In this document: positions 20,122-29,600 of the stretch, in pieces
Layout: every line of letters begins with the position of its first letter
How positions within the stretch are numbered: the stretch's first letter is position 1
Assembly (NCBI GenBank): GCA_963712835.1
Contig: CAVQJJ010000002.1
Coordinates: 953,032 to 1,017,031 of the forward strand
Direction: 5' to 3'
Source: DATARH01 sp963712835
GTDB lineage: Bacteria; Pseudomonadota; Alphaproteobacteria; ATCC43930; CGMCC-115725
DNA length: 64,000 nucleotides
Notes under the pieces: model-generated
Databases searched by the model: none
The model's input: only the letters and a program-made list of their open reading frames with translations
Told to the model about the DNA's origin: nothing
Position numbers and translations under genes: made by a program

Positions 20122-20526
20122 TTATCGCTTCGCGTTGGCGATCAGGTAGGCGGCGAAATCGGTCGGCTTGAGCTTGATGACCTTGAGTTCGCTCTCGCCA
20201 GACAGCGCGCGGGCGATGATGAAATGGTTCTCGACCTTCGTCGGGTCCAGCCGGAAGACCCCGCGCGCGCCCTTGAGCTTTGGATAGAAATTCGGGTCGA
20301 CCATGCGTTCCTTGGCGACGAGGCGGTCGATCGCGGCGCCCTCGTCCATATCCTCGACCGGCTCGGACTTGACGATCAACCAGTCGCTTTCGCCTGCCCA
20401 GCCTGCAGCGGCTTCCTGTTTCGGGTCGCCCTGGGTGACGCCGACCTTATAGATGTGCTTACCGAGCCCGACGTCGGACGCCCATTTGCCGGTCTTGACG
20501 CTGCGCGCGACAAAGATGCTCGCCAT
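20122..20526 (-). CDS. Hypothetical protein, 134 aa
   Basis: The N-terminus (IFVARSVKTGKWASDVGLGKHIYKVGVTQGDP) resembles the first strands of GIY-YIG/T5orf172-like domains, where a KVGxT motif is common, but the catalytic arginine and glutamate pattern is not evident, so I do not assign nuclease activity. The remainder is soluble and charged. It is the last gene of a leftward run after the GST and CopD-like genes, 14 bp from the latter. Confidence 0.65.
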   Translation of the reverse strand: MASIFVARSVKTGKWASDVGLGKHIYKVGVTQGDPKQEAAAGWAGESDWLIVKSEPVEDMDEGAAIDRLVAKERMVDPNFYPKLKGARGVFRLDPTKVENHFIIARALSGESELKVIKLKPTDFAAYLIANAKR

Positions 20527-20540
20527 TTAGATTCCCCGAG

Positions 20541-21002
20541 CTAACCCCAATAGCGGCCGCTGCCGCCAATCGCGACGGTGATTAGTCCGAGGATCAGATT
20601 GACCATCACGAGGATGCGGATGTGGTTGAGCTGCGCCGCGGCGGCGATATTGTCGCCGGCATCGAGCGCCGCCCGAAAACGCTTCCACGGCGCGAAGTAA
20701 AGATGGAGGAAGATCAATATCATAATGATGCCAACCGCCATCATTAGATGAACATGCAGGCCGGCGGCGTACCCACCAAGGAGCAGCGTGAAGCCAGTGA
20801 TCAGCAGCAGGACGCCCGCCGCGAACACCCATGCGAAAAATCCGGCAAACACACGCCGCCACAGCGCCAGGCGCGCCGCCGGCTCAAGCGGGCCGGTTGC
20901 AGGGCGCAGCACGATATAGGCGAAGAACATGCCGCCGACCCACACGACCGCGCTGATCGTGTGCAAGATCGCCGCGATCGACGGAACGATTACATTGTCC
21001 AT
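20541..21002 (-). CDS. CopD-like/DUF4149-type integral membrane protein
   Basis: A 153-residue protein with four hydrophobic segments: SIAAILHTISAVVWVGGMFFAYIVL, the WVFAAGVLLLITGFTLLLGG region, VHLMMAVGIIMILIFLHLYF and ILVMVNLILGLITVAIGG. The histidine in the first helix followed by VWVGGMF is the CopD family hallmark, and other helices carry further histidines, so haem or copper binding is possible. It is encoded 9 bp after the GST stop in the same leftward operon. Confidence 0.8.
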   Translation of the reverse strand: MDNVIVPSIAAILHTISAVVWVGGMFFAYIVLRPATGPLEPAARLALWRRVFAGFFAWVFAAGVLLLITGFTLLLGGYAAGLHVHLMMAVGIIMILIFLHLYFAPWKRFRAALDAGDNIAAAAQLNHIRILVMVNLILGLITVAIGGSGRYWG

Positions 21003-21011
21003 GATTGCAAC

Positions 21012-21710
21012 TTAGCAGCCATAGCCGGGCGATTTCCGCCCGAGGCCGCCGTAAAGGTCGAGCATCCGGCCGCGCCACACGAACACCGGGTCGTCTTGCG
21101 TCACCAACTCGAAATCGCTGATCGAGCGCGCCCATTGGAACGCGCCAAAGACGATGTAGTCGGCGTAGGCCGGCGCATCGCCGCAGACAAAAGCCTGCCG
21201 TGCGACAGTACGGCGTAGCGGATCGAGACTGGCGCGGAAGGCGGGCAACTGCGTTTCGCGGTCTTTCACGACATCCTCAAGGCTCATGCCGCCGAACCGC
21301 GGCTCGCGCGACTGGCGGAAATATTCCTGATCCTTGGGGCCGATATGCTTGTAGATATCGAGCAGGACTAGTCGGATGAGCCCGACCTGCAGCACCGTTT
21401 CGGTCCAGTTCTGCACGAATTTAGAGAGGCCGCGTGCCGCGGCGCCGGGAAAGAGGCTCGGGCGATCGGGGTAGCGCTCTTCCAGATGGTCGGCGATGGC
21501 CGACGAATCGTGTACCACCTTGCCGCCATCGATGATGACCGGGACGCGCCCGTCATTCGGCGTCGGCAGCTTGTCCTTTTCGGTGAAGCGCCAAGGCACG
21601 GTCTCGACCTCGAGCCCCTTATGCGCCAAGGCCATTTTCGCGCGCCAGCAGAACGGGCTGAACCGACGGTCCGCCTCGACTCCGGCGAGATCGTACATCG
21701 TGATCGTCAT
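21012..21710 (-). CDS. Glutathione S-transferase family protein
   Basis: From ATG 21710 (232 aa), preceded by GGAAGG, though the methionine at 21722 is also possible. The thioredoxin-fold N-terminal domain shows RFSPFCWRAKMALAHKGLEVETVPW, with SPFCWR in the position of the CxxC/SxxC active centre. The glutathione-binding GRVPVIIDGGKVVHDSSAIADHLEERYP follows, and a helical C-terminal domain begins near residue 95. Substrate unknown. It is divergent from aroQ. Confidence 0.87.
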   Translation of the reverse strand: MTITMYDLAGVEADRRFSPFCWRAKMALAHKGLEVETVPWRFTEKDKLPTPNDGRVPVIIDGGKVVHDSSAIADHLEERYPDRPSLFPGAAARGLSKFVQNWTETVLQVGLIRLVLLDIYKHIGPKDQEYFRQSREPRFGGMSLEDVVKDRETQLPAFRASLDPLRRTVARQAFVCGDAPAYADYIVFGAFQWARSISDFELVTQDDPVFVWRGRMLDLYGGLGRKSPGYGC

Positions 21711-21840
21711 CAGCCTTCCCATCCGATGCCGGGTCGCACTATGGCGCGTCCGGGCGTCCGGCGGAAGGTTGCTCTATGCCCCTCGCCTTGCCCTATACCC
21801 AGCGCATGCTATAAGGCGCGCACAAGCTGCGGAGGCGCGC

Positions 21841-22299
21841 TTGCCGATCGTCTACATCTTGAACGGGCCGAACTTAAACCTGCTCGGCGTACGCGAGCCG
21901 GCGACGTATGGCTATGACACGCTCGCCGACGTCGAGCAGCGCTGCCTGGCCCGCGCGAACGCGCTCGACCTGCAGATCGATTTCCGCCAAACCAATCATG
22001 AGGGTCAGTTGGTCGATTGGATCCAGGAAGCGCGCGAGTCGGCCGACGGGATTATCCTCAACGCCGGGGCGCTGACCCACACCTCGGTCGCGGTCCACGA
22101 TGCGCTCAAGGCCGCTGATCTGCCGATCATCGAGGTGCATCTATCGAACATCTTTCGGCGCGAAAGCTTCCGGCATCTATCCTATGTCAGCCTCGCCGCG
22201 AATGGCGGCATTTTCGGTCTTGGGCCGCAGGGCTACGAGCTGGCGCTCGAAGCGGTCGCCGCGCTGATCGAAGACAAGCCGGGCGAGGCCCCTCGGTGA
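21841..22299 (+). CDS. aroQ: 3-dehydroquinate dehydratase, type II
   Basis: Shikimate-pathway enzyme that removes water from 3-dehydroquinate. The family needs the sequence to start at LPIVYILNGPNLNLLGVREPATYG. The only start codon there is TTG 21841, preceded by GGAGG, so I use it (152 aa); the open frame extends upstream without a plausible ATG. Active-site elements are the catalytic tyrosine in TYGYDTL, the NHEGQLVDWIQ segment, NAGALTHTSVAVHDAL, and the HLSNIFRRESFRH lid. Its TGA overlaps the GTG of accB. Confidence 0.92.
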   Translation: MPIVYILNGPNLNLLGVREPATYGYDTLADVEQRCLARANALDLQIDFRQTNHEGQLVDWIQEARESADGIILNAGALTHTSVAVHDALKAADLPIIEVHLSNIFRRESFRHLSYVSLAANGGIFGLGPQGYELALEAVAALIEDKPGEAPR

Positions 22300-22796
22300 G
22301 GTTTGGCGGCCGCCGTACCAAGCTGGCGCCCGATCCTGACCTGATCCGCTCGCTGGCGAAGCTGCTCGACGAGACCGGGCTGACCGAGATCGAGTGCGGC
22401 TCCGGCGATCAGCGCATCCGGGTCGCTAAACAGGTCGGCGCGTTACCGGCTTTTGTCTCAAGTCCGCAGACGGCAGCAGCCGAGAAACCGGCGCCTGCTC
22501 TACCGCCGCCTCCACCGGGAAGCAACGGCGCCGCACACCCGGGCGCCAACGGGCACGATCTTCCCGGCACGCTGAAAGCGCCACTGGTCGGCATCGCCTA
22601 CCTCGCCGCGGAGCCAGGCGCATCACCTTACGTCAAGGTCGGCGACACGGTAGCCGAAGGTCAGACGCTGATGATCATCGAGGCGATGAAGGTCATGAAC
22701 CAGATTCGCGCGCCCCGCGCCGGCCGTATCTCGCGTGTCTATATCGGAGACGCCGAGCCGGTCGAGTACGGGACGGCGCTGATGTTGATCGAATAG
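22296..22796 (+). CDS. accB: Acetyl-CoA carboxylase biotin carboxyl carrier protein
   Basis: A 166-residue protein from GTG 22296, overlapping the aroQ stop by 4 bp. The N-terminal part binds the carboxylase, the middle is a proline/alanine-rich linker, and the last 75 residues are the biotinyl domain. Lys132 in EAMKVMN is the biotinylated residue. It carries the carboxyl group between AccC and AccAD in fatty-acid synthesis. The aroQ-accB-accC order is conserved in many proteobacteria. Confidence 0.94.
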   Translation: MRFGGRRTKLAPDPDLIRSLAKLLDETGLTEIECGSGDQRIRVAKQVGALPAFVSSPQTAAAEKPAPALPPPPPGSNGAAHPGANGHDLPGTLKAPLVGIAYLAAEPGASPYVKVGDTVAEGQTLMIIEAMKVMNQIRAPRAGRISRVYIGDAEPVEYGTALMLIE

Positions 22797-22819
22797 CGCT
22801 CAGCGCGCGTCCTATCGAA

Positions 22820-24163
22820 ATGTTTGAGAAAGTCCTCATCGCCAATCGCGGCGAGATCGCGCTGCGCATCCACCGCGCTTGCCGCGATATGGGGATCAAG
22901 ACGGTGGCGGTGCACTCCACCGCCGACGCCAACGCGATGAATGTGCGCCTTGCCGATGAAAGCGTCTGCATCGGCCCCCCGCCGGCGCGCGGCAGCTATC
23001 TGAACATCCCATCGATCCTCTCTGCCGCGGCGATTACCGGCGCCGACGCGATTCATCCTGGCATCGGCTTTCTTTCGGAGAATGCCGATTTTGCCGAGGT
23101 CGTGCTGGAGCACGGGTTCGCGTTCATCGGCCCAAAGCCAGACCACATCCGAGTGATGGGCGACAAGGTACGGGCCAAAGCTGCCGCCAAGGAGCTCGGC
23201 ATCCCGACTGTGCCGGGCTCCGAGGGCGCGTTGCGCGACGCGGCCGAGGCTATCGACGCCGCTCGAGGAATCGGCTACCCGGTGTTGCTGAAGGCCGTAT
23301 CAGGCGGCGGCGGGCGCGGCATGAAGCTCGCGCATACCGAAACCGACCTTAAAACCTTGTTGCCGCTGGCGCAGGCCGAAGCACAAGCCGCATTCGGCGA
23401 TTCCTCGGTCTATATGGAGCGCTTTCTCGATCGACCACGGCATATCGAGATTCAGTTGCTTGGCGACGGTCGCGGTGGGGTCGTCCATCTCGGCGAGCGC
23501 GACTGCTCGCTGCAGCGTCACCACCAGAAGGTCTTGGAGGAAACCCCCTCGCCCGGTCTCGGCGGGGCAGCCCGCGAGCGGATCACCGGCATCGCGGTCG
23601 GGGCGCTTGAAAAATTCGGCTACCAGAGCGCCGGGACACTCGAATTTCTCTACCAGGATGACGAGTTCTATTTCATCGAGATGAACACGCGGCTTCAGGT
23701 CGAGCACCCGATCAGCGAGATGATCAGCGGCATCGACCTGGTGCGCGAGCAGCTGCGCATCGCTGCCGGCGCGCCGCTCGGCTACCGGCAGAGCGACATC
23801 CAGCTGCGCGGCCACGCGATCGAATGCCGCATCAACGCTGAAAACCCGGAGGATTTCCGGCCTTCGCCCGGCCGGGTTAGCGACTACCACGCGCCCGGCG
23901 GCCCCGGCGTTCGTGTCGACAGCGCGCTTTACCAGGGTTACGAGGTGCCGCCCTACTACGACAGCCTAGTCTCGAAGCTGATCGTCTATGGCGGCGATCG
24001 CGACGAATGCCTGATGCGGCTGCGCCGGGCGATGGAAGAGTACGTGATCGGCGGCATCGAAACGACGATCCCGCTGCATCAGCGGCTGCTCGACAATGCC
24101 GATTTCCAGAAAGGCGCTTACGATATCGGCTGGCTCGAGCGCTTCCTCGGCCACGGCGCGTGA
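22820..24163 (+). CDS. accC: Acetyl-CoA carboxylase biotin carboxylase subunit
   Basis: A 447-residue ATP-grasp enzyme that carboxylates biotin on AccB. It begins with FEKVLIANRGEIALRIHRACRDMG, has the glycine-rich ATP lid KAVSGGGGRGMKL, the catalytic stretch ERDCSLQRHHQKVLEE and EMNTRLQVEHPISEMI with the metal-binding glutamate and catalytic arginine region. Length and domain order are normal. It follows accB by 23 bp and precedes aat by 3 bp. Confidence 0.95.
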   Translation: MFEKVLIANRGEIALRIHRACRDMGIKTVAVHSTADANAMNVRLADESVCIGPPPARGSYLNIPSILSAAAITGADAIHPGIGFLSENADFAEVVLEHGFAFIGPKPDHIRVMGDKVRAKAAAKELGIPTVPGSEGALRDAAEAIDAARGIGYPVLLKAVSGGGGRGMKLAHTETDLKTLLPLAQAEAQAAFGDSSVYMERFLDRPRHIEIQLLGDGRGGVVHLGERDCSLQRHHQKVLEETPSPGLGGAARERITGIAVGALEKFGYQSAGTLEFLYQDDEFYFIEMNTRLQVEHPISEMISGIDLVREQLRIAAGAPLGYRQSDIQLRGHAIECRINAENPEDFRPSPGRVSDYHAPGGPGVRVDSALYQGYEVPPYYDSLVSKLIVYGGDRDECLMRLRRAMEEYVIGGIETTIPLHQRLLDNADFQKGAYDIGWLERFLGHGA

Positions 24164-24166
24164 CCG

Positions 24167-24850
24167 ATGCGCTCGCTGTTTCGCCTGTCGCCGGCACTCC
24201 TGCTGAATGCTTATCGCGCCGGCGTCTTCCCGATGGCCGAGTCGGCGGACGATCCGGGGCTGTTCTGGGTCGATCCCGAACGCCGCGGCATCCTACCGCT
24301 CGACGCCTTTCATCTGCCCCGGCGGCTGCGCCGGGTGGTGCTGCAAGACCGTTTCGAAGTCCGCGTCGATAGCGACTTCGCCGGCACGCTCGCTTCCTGC
24401 GCCGAGGCGACCGAAGACCGTCCCAGCACCTGGATCAATGCCGAGATCGTCCGACTCTATACGGCACTCCACGAGTGCGATGCCGCGCACAGCGTCGAGT
24501 GCTGGCAGGATGGTGCGATGGTTGGTGGCCTCTATGGTGTATCGACCGGCGGCGCCTTCTTTGGCGAAAGCATGTTCAGCCGCGTCGCCGATGCCAGCAA
24601 GGTCGCGCTGGTGCATCTCGTGGCATTGATGCGCGTCGGTGGATACCAACTGCTCGATGTGCAATTCGTGACGCCGCACCTCGCGCGGTTCGGGGTGATC
24701 GAGGTACCGCGATCGCAATATCGCCGCCTCCTCACCGAGGCGCTGCGCTATCGCTGCGTCTTTCCGCGCGGGTTCGGCGGCGGCACGGCCGGTGCGGGAG
24801 CCGGGGCCGGCGCATTGGCCGCCTTGCAGGCGAGCAGGGTCACATCATAG
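24167..24850 (+). CDS. aat: Leucyl/phenylalanyl-tRNA-protein transferase
   Basis: Adds Leu or Phe to proteins with N-terminal Lys/Arg, marking them for ClpAP (bacterial N-degron pathway). Recognised from LLLNAYRAGVFPMAESADDPGLFWVDPERRGILPL and from VGGLYGVSTGGAFFGESMFSR...ASKVAL, which holds the transferase active site. The 227-residue product ends in an unusual low-complexity tail (GGGTAGAGAGAGALAALQAS). This lies over the convergent DUF2155 gene: 103 bp are coding on both strands. Confidence 0.92.
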   Translation: MRSLFRLSPALLLNAYRAGVFPMAESADDPGLFWVDPERRGILPLDAFHLPRRLRRVVLQDRFEVRVDSDFAGTLASCAEATEDRPSTWINAEIVRLYTALHECDAAHSVECWQDGAMVGGLYGVSTGGAFFGESMFSRVADASKVALVHLVALMRVGGYQLLDVQFVTPHLARFGVIEVPRSQYRRLLTEALRYRCVFPRGFGGGTAGAGAGAGALAALQASRVTS

Positions 24851-25185
24851 ACCGGGTGCTGGAGTTCGGAGAGCGCCGGGCTCGAGGAAAACATCCAGCC
24901 GCTGAACAGCCTCTTAGCCTCCTCGCCCGGCGGCGTTTCGTAAATTTGCAGGAACACCGCGTTTTCCGGTGAATCCTCGGGCGGAGTTTGTTCGCAATCG
25001 CGCACCGCGATCGACAATGTGCCGAAATGCACCGTGCTGCCGACTGGCGCCTCGATCCGCGAGGTTCGCGCGGAAATCTTGTCGAGGCCCTGCAGAATCG
25101 CGATCGGCTCAGGGACCATCGCGGCGCAGACGGCCCCGGTCGTCGCGGCAAAGCCGGCCGCGGCCAACGCAATAAGCAGCTTCAT
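24748..25185 (-). CDS. DUF2155 exported protein
   Basis: A 145-residue protein with an N-terminal signal peptide (KLLIALAAAGFAATTGAVCAA) and the alphaproteobacterial DUF2155 domain: ILQGLDKISARTSRIEAPVGSTVHFGTLSI, a cysteine in VRDCEQTPPE, FSGWMFSSSPALSELQHPVYDV and a second cysteine in LLACK. The two conserved cysteines could form a disulfide in the periplasm. Function unknown. The proline-rich tail overlaps the end of aat on the opposite strand. It starts 4 bp inside the 73-residue gene upstream. Confidence 0.85.
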   Translation of the reverse strand: MKLLIALAAAGFAATTGAVCAAMVPEPIAILQGLDKISARTSRIEAPVGSTVHFGTLSIAVRDCEQTPPEDSPENAVFLQIYETPPGEEAKRLFSGWMFSSSPALSELQHPVYDVTLLACKAANAPAPAPAPAVPPPNPRGKTQR

Positions 25186-25403
25186 TTACGGTAGGGGTTT
25201 ACGAGGCCGGCAACGATGCTCTCCAGAACCGCGCGCAGTTGAGCCTCGTCGCAGCCCATCAGCACGCCATCCTCAAGCGCGTCCTGCGCCAACTCGCGCA
25301 ATTCGGTGAGGTTTTCGTTCAGGACCTTGATTTTCTCGACGCAAGAGACCGGCTCGCCCTCAGGCGTATGCCAGACCGGGAATTCGTCGGAGCCTTTGGC
25401 CAT
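25182..25403 (-). CDS. Conserved hypothetical protein, 73 aa
   Basis: A small soluble protein without a known domain. It has an N-terminal VWHTPEGEPVSCVEKIKVLNENL stretch and a helical remainder (LTELRELAQDALEDGVLMGCDEAQLRAVLESIVAGL). The conserved pattern and its tight place between the mlaD and DUF2155 genes (15 bp and a 4-bp overlap) support a real gene in one leftward operon. Confidence 0.75.
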   Translation of the reverse strand: MAKGSDEFPVWHTPEGEPVSCVEKIKVLNENLTELRELAQDALEDGVLMGCDEAQLRAVLESIVAGLVNPYRK

Positions 25404-25418
25404 ATTGGGGGCCCTACA

Positions 25419-25964
25419 CTATTTCTGCGGCGCCGGGGCCTCGCCTCCAGATGGTGCGCCGGGGGCCTGACCGGAAGTACCGGCGGGGTTCCCCGAGGAA
25501 TCGCCCTCGCCCGGCTTCTTGCCGCCGGGTGGTGAGAACATCATCTGGCCGATCAGATGTTCGAGACTTACCGAGGATTGCGTGTACTTGATCTGCCCGC
25601 CCGCTGGGATGTCCTTGTCCGATCCTCCCGGCACCAGCGACATGTACTTGTCGCCGAGCAGGCTGGACGAGACGATTTCAGCAACCGAATCGTCGGGCAG
25701 CTTATAGTCGGGCTCGACGCTCATCTTGACCGTGGCGAGAAAGGTCTTCGGGTCGAGCGTTGTCGAAAGGACCGAGCCGACCTTGATGCCGCTGATGCGC
25801 ACGTCGCTGCCGTCGCGGATGCCGTCGATATGCTCGAAATTAGCGCTCAGCTCGTAACCCTTCACCGAGCGAAGCTGGCTCATATTGTAGGCAAAGAACA
25901 AAAACAACGCGGCGACGACCAGCACGACCGCGCCCATCACGGTCTCGATCACATTGCCCTTCAT
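25419..25964 (-). CDS. mlaD: MlaD-family lipid-transport protein
   Basis: A 181-residue inner-membrane-anchored MCE protein. It has an N-terminal helix (VIETVMGAVVLVVAALFLFFAYNMS) and one MCE domain starting at YELSANFEHIDGIRDGSDVRISGIKVGSV and ending with SSSLLGDKYMSLVPGG. A Gly/Pro-rich tail follows. MlaD binds phospholipid in the periplasm as part of the MlaFEDB complex that keeps the outer membrane asymmetric. The partner genes mlaE and mlaF are not in the window, as often happens in this alphaproteobacterial arrangement. Confidence 0.9.
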   Translation of the reverse strand: MKGNVIETVMGAVVLVVAALFLFFAYNMSQLRSVKGYELSANFEHIDGIRDGSDVRISGIKVGSVLSTTLDPKTFLATVKMSVEPDYKLPDDSVAEIVSSSLLGDKYMSLVPGGSDKDIPAGGQIKYTQSSVSLEHLIGQMMFSPPGGKKPGEGDSSGNPAGTSGQAPGAPSGGEAPAPQK

Positions 25965-26001
25965 GCGTTGGCTCCGCGGATCGTTGGGCGGCTCGCCGCC
26001 T

Positions 26002-26376
26002 CTATTCTGGCGACCATGGCTCGTAGTCGCCCGTGGCGCGGGCGCGGTGCCCGCCCAGCAGCACCGAGCCCCGCGGATGATAAGCCAGCGGCGTCCCGGT
26101 CATATTCGGCTCATGTGGCTTTTCCCAGGAGTAATGCGGCCACGCGCCGGGAACCTCGTTGACCGTGTGGTGCAGCCAGGCATGCCATTCGGGCGGCACC
26201 TTCGAACCTTCCGGCTCGCCTTTGTAAATCACCCAGCGTCGCTCACGGCTGAACCGCCCGCCGCCGCGGCCGGAGGGCCGGTCACCTTTCAGCCGGTAAT
26301 AGCTGTTGCCGTACTGGTCGGTCCCGACCAACTCGCCGCGCAGCCAAGTCAGGAGTCGCGTGCCCAGCGTCGTCAT
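26002..26376 (-). CDS. NDUFA12-like NADH:ubiquinone oxidoreductase accessory subunit
   Basis: A 124-residue homologue of the mitochondrial B17.2/NDUFA12 complex I accessory subunit. Visible motifs are GTDQYGNSYYR, RRWVIYKGEPEGSKVPPEWHAWLHH and HEPNMTGTPLAYHPRGS. The bacterial form is found in alphaproteobacteria, so it is a useful lineage marker for this window. It lies 37 bp upstream of mlaD in the same direction. Confidence 0.93.
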   Translation of the reverse strand: MTTLGTRLLTWLRGELVGTDQYGNSYYRLKGDRPSGRGGGRFSRERRWVIYKGEPEGSKVPPEWHAWLHHTVNEVPGAWPHYSWEKPHEPNMTGTPLAYHPRGSVLLGGHRARATGDYEPWSPE

Positions 26377-26506
26377 CTGTCCAATTCCGTCAGAGCGCGC
26401 GGACTATCGCACCGCGGCTGGGGCGGGGTAAAGAGCCGCCTCGGCATGCCATCCCCATCGCAGGAGTTGCGCTGGCGGAACGCGAGTCGCGATGTCCGTC
26501 AAGCCC

Positions 26507-26552
26507 TTTCTATATCTTGTGGGTTACAGCCTATTCACGCGATATATGTTGA
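26507..26552 (+). promoter_or_regulatory. Tandem NrdR boxes upstream of nrdJ
   Basis: Two AT-rich palindromic sites stand out in a GC-rich leader: TTTCTATATCTTGTGG (26507-26522) and CACGCGATATATGTTG (26537-26552). Both resemble the NrdR consensus (ACACxATATAxxTTGT) and are spaced 30 bp apart, close to three helical turns, the usual arrangement. NrdR represses ribonucleotide reductase genes in response to dATP/ATP. They lie about 105 bp upstream of the nrdJ ATG. Confidence 0.7.
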
Positions 26553-26655
26553 TTGCCCCTCGGCTGCGGCACATAATCGAGTGGTCGAGAGATGAGGGGA
26601 TACCGGATTTAGCGGGCACGCTGGCCGGAAAACCCCCAAAACACCGGGGGATGTT

Positions 26656-29600
26656 ATGCATATCGCGCGTCGCTTTACCACCGCTGGCCGGGATCCCTAC
26701 GAAAGCATCGCTTTCCGTACCGCGTCGAGCGAGATTCGCAACCCCGATGGATCGGTCGTTTTCGCCGCCGAAGGCGTCGAGGTACCGGCGGAATGGAGCC
26801 AGGTCGCCTGCGACATCCTTGCGCAGAAATACCTGCGCAAGGCCGGCGTGCCGAGCATCCTCACCCCGGCCGAGGAAGAAGGCGTGCCGTCCTGGCTGTG
26901 GCGGCGTCGGGCCGACGCCGACAAGCTCGCTCTGGTCCCGAAGGACGAGCGCACGAGCGGCGAGACGAGCGCCAAGCAGTGCTTCGACCAACTCGCCGGC
27001 ACCTGGACCTATTGGGGCTGGAAGGGCGGCTATTTCGACGCGGAGGAAGACGCCCGCGCCTATTTCGACGAGCTGCGCTACATGCTGGCGACGCAGATGG
27101 GTGCGCCCAACTCGCCGCAATGGTTCAACACCGGGCTGCATTGGGCTTACGGCATCGACGGGCCGGCACAGGGGCATTTCTACGCCGACTGGAAGACGGG
27201 GAAGGTGAAGGCGTCGGAAAGCGCCTACGAGCATCCGCAGCCGCATGCCTGCTTTATCCAGTCGGTTGCCGACGACCTCGTCAACGAAGGCGGCATCATG
27301 GACCTCTGGGTGCGCGAGGCGCGCCTGTTCAAATACGGTTCGGGCACCGGTTCCAATTTCTCGCGGCTGCGCGGCGATGGCGAAAAGCTGTCGGGCGGCG
27401 GCCGCTCGTCCGGACTGATGAGCTTCCTGAAGATCGGCGACCGCGCGGCGGGCGCGATCAAGTCGGGGGGCACCACGCGCCGCGCCGCGAAGATGGTGAT
27501 CGTCGACACCGACCATCCCGACATCGAGGATTTCATCGACTGGAAGGTCATCGAGGAGCAGAAGGTCGCCGCGCTCGTCAGCGGCTCGAAGCTTTGCGCG
27601 AAGCACCTCAATCTGATCATGGCGGCATGCCGCGAGTCCGGCATCGAGGATCCGTTCGATCCCAAGCAGAACCCGGCGTTGAAGCGTGAAATCCGCGCGG
27701 CGCGCGCGGTGATGATCCCAGAAAACTACGTTCAGCGAGTTATCCAATTTGCGCGGCAAGGCTACGAGTTCGATCGACTTCCGCACCTATGACACGGACT
27801 GGGATTCCGACTCCTACCTGACCGTCGCCGGGCAGAACTCCAACAATACGGTGCGCATCACCAACGATTTCCTCAAAGCGGTCGAGCAGGGCGAAGACTG
27901 GAACCTCACCCGCCGCACCGACGGCAAGGTTGCCAAAACCATCCCCGCCGCCGCGCTGTGGGACCGCATTGCCTACGCCGCCTGGGCCTCGGCCGACCCC
28001 GGCGTGCAATTCGACACGACAATCAACGACTGGCACACCTGCCCCGAGAGCGGCCGCATTAACGCGTCAAACCCGTGCTCGGAATACATGTTCCTCGACG
28101 ACACGGCGTGCAATCTGGCCTCGCTGAACCTTATGACCTATCGCGGCGAGGACGGATTCAGTGTCGGCGATTTTCGCCACGCGACGCGGCTGTGGACGAT
28201 CGTCCTCGAGATCAGCGTGATGATGGCGCAATTCCCGTCGCGCGAGATTGCTCGCCTTTCTTACGCTTATCGGACGCTCGGCCTGGGCTACGCCAATCTC
28301 GGCGGTCTGCTGATGTCGATGGGCCTCCCGTACGACAGCGACGAGGGCCGCGCGATCGCCGCAGCGATCACCGCGCTCCTCACCGGCACAACCTACGCGA
28401 CCTCGGCCGAAATGGCGGCGCAGCTCGGCGCCTTTCCCGGCTACGCCAAGAACCGCGATCACATGCTGCGGGTCATCCGCAACCATCGCCGCGCCGCGCA
28501 TGGCGACAAGGCGGGTTATGAGGGCCTCGCGGTCGATCCGGTGCCGCTCGACGCCGCGAGCTGTCCCGACAAACCGCTCGTCGAGGCGGCGACCGCCTCA
28601 TGGGATGCTGCATTGGCTTTGGGCGAGAAGCACGGTTTCCGCAATGCGCAGACCACCGTCCTCGCGCCGACCGGCACGATCGGTCTGGTGATGGATTGCG
28701 ACACAACCGGCATCGAGCCCGATTTCGCGCTCGTCAAGTTCAAGAAGCTCGCCGGCGGCGGCTATTTCAAGATCATCAATCGCATGGCGCCGCACGCGCT
28801 GCGTACACTCGGCTATGACGAGCACGCGATCGAACATATCGAGCGCTACGCGCTGGGCCACGGCACGCTAAAGGGCGCGCCGGCGATCAACCACGAAACG
28901 CTGACCGAGAGGGGTTTTGACCAGACCTCGCTCAACGCCGTCGAAGGCGCCCTCGCCTCGGCGTTCGATATCAAGTTTGCGTTCAACAAATGGACGCTCG
29001 GCGAGGCGTTTTGCACCGAGACGCTCGGGATCGCTCCCGAGGCGCTCAACGACCCAAGCTTCGATCTGCTTGTCGCGCTGGGCTTCAGCCGAGCCGATAT
29101 CGATAGTGCGAATACATATTGTTGCGGTGCAATGACTTTAGAAGGTGCACCTCATCTAAAGGCCGAACATCTGCCGGTATTCGACTGCGCCAATCCGTGC
29201 GGCCGGCTCGGCAAGCGCTGCCTATCGGTCGATAGCCACATCCGCATGATGGCGGCGGCTCAGCCCTTCATTACCGGCGCGATCTCCAAGACCATCAACA
29301 TGCCCAATGCGGCGACGGTCGAGGATTGCAAGGCGGCCTACCAGCTGTCGTGGGAGCTCGGCCTCAAGGCGACCGCGCTCTACCGCGACGGCTCGAAACT
29401 GTCGCAGCCGCTGGCCTCGAACCTGTTCGCCGAAGACGACGAAGCCGAAGACAAAATCGCCGAGCTTCTGGCGCAATCCCCGGTCGAGCGTGTGCCGGTC
29501 GTCGCCGAGCGCATCGTCGAGCGGGTCATCGAACGCATCGTGTCGCGCGCCGAGCGCCGCCGGTTGTCGAACCGGCGCAAAGGCTACACGCAAAAGGCCG

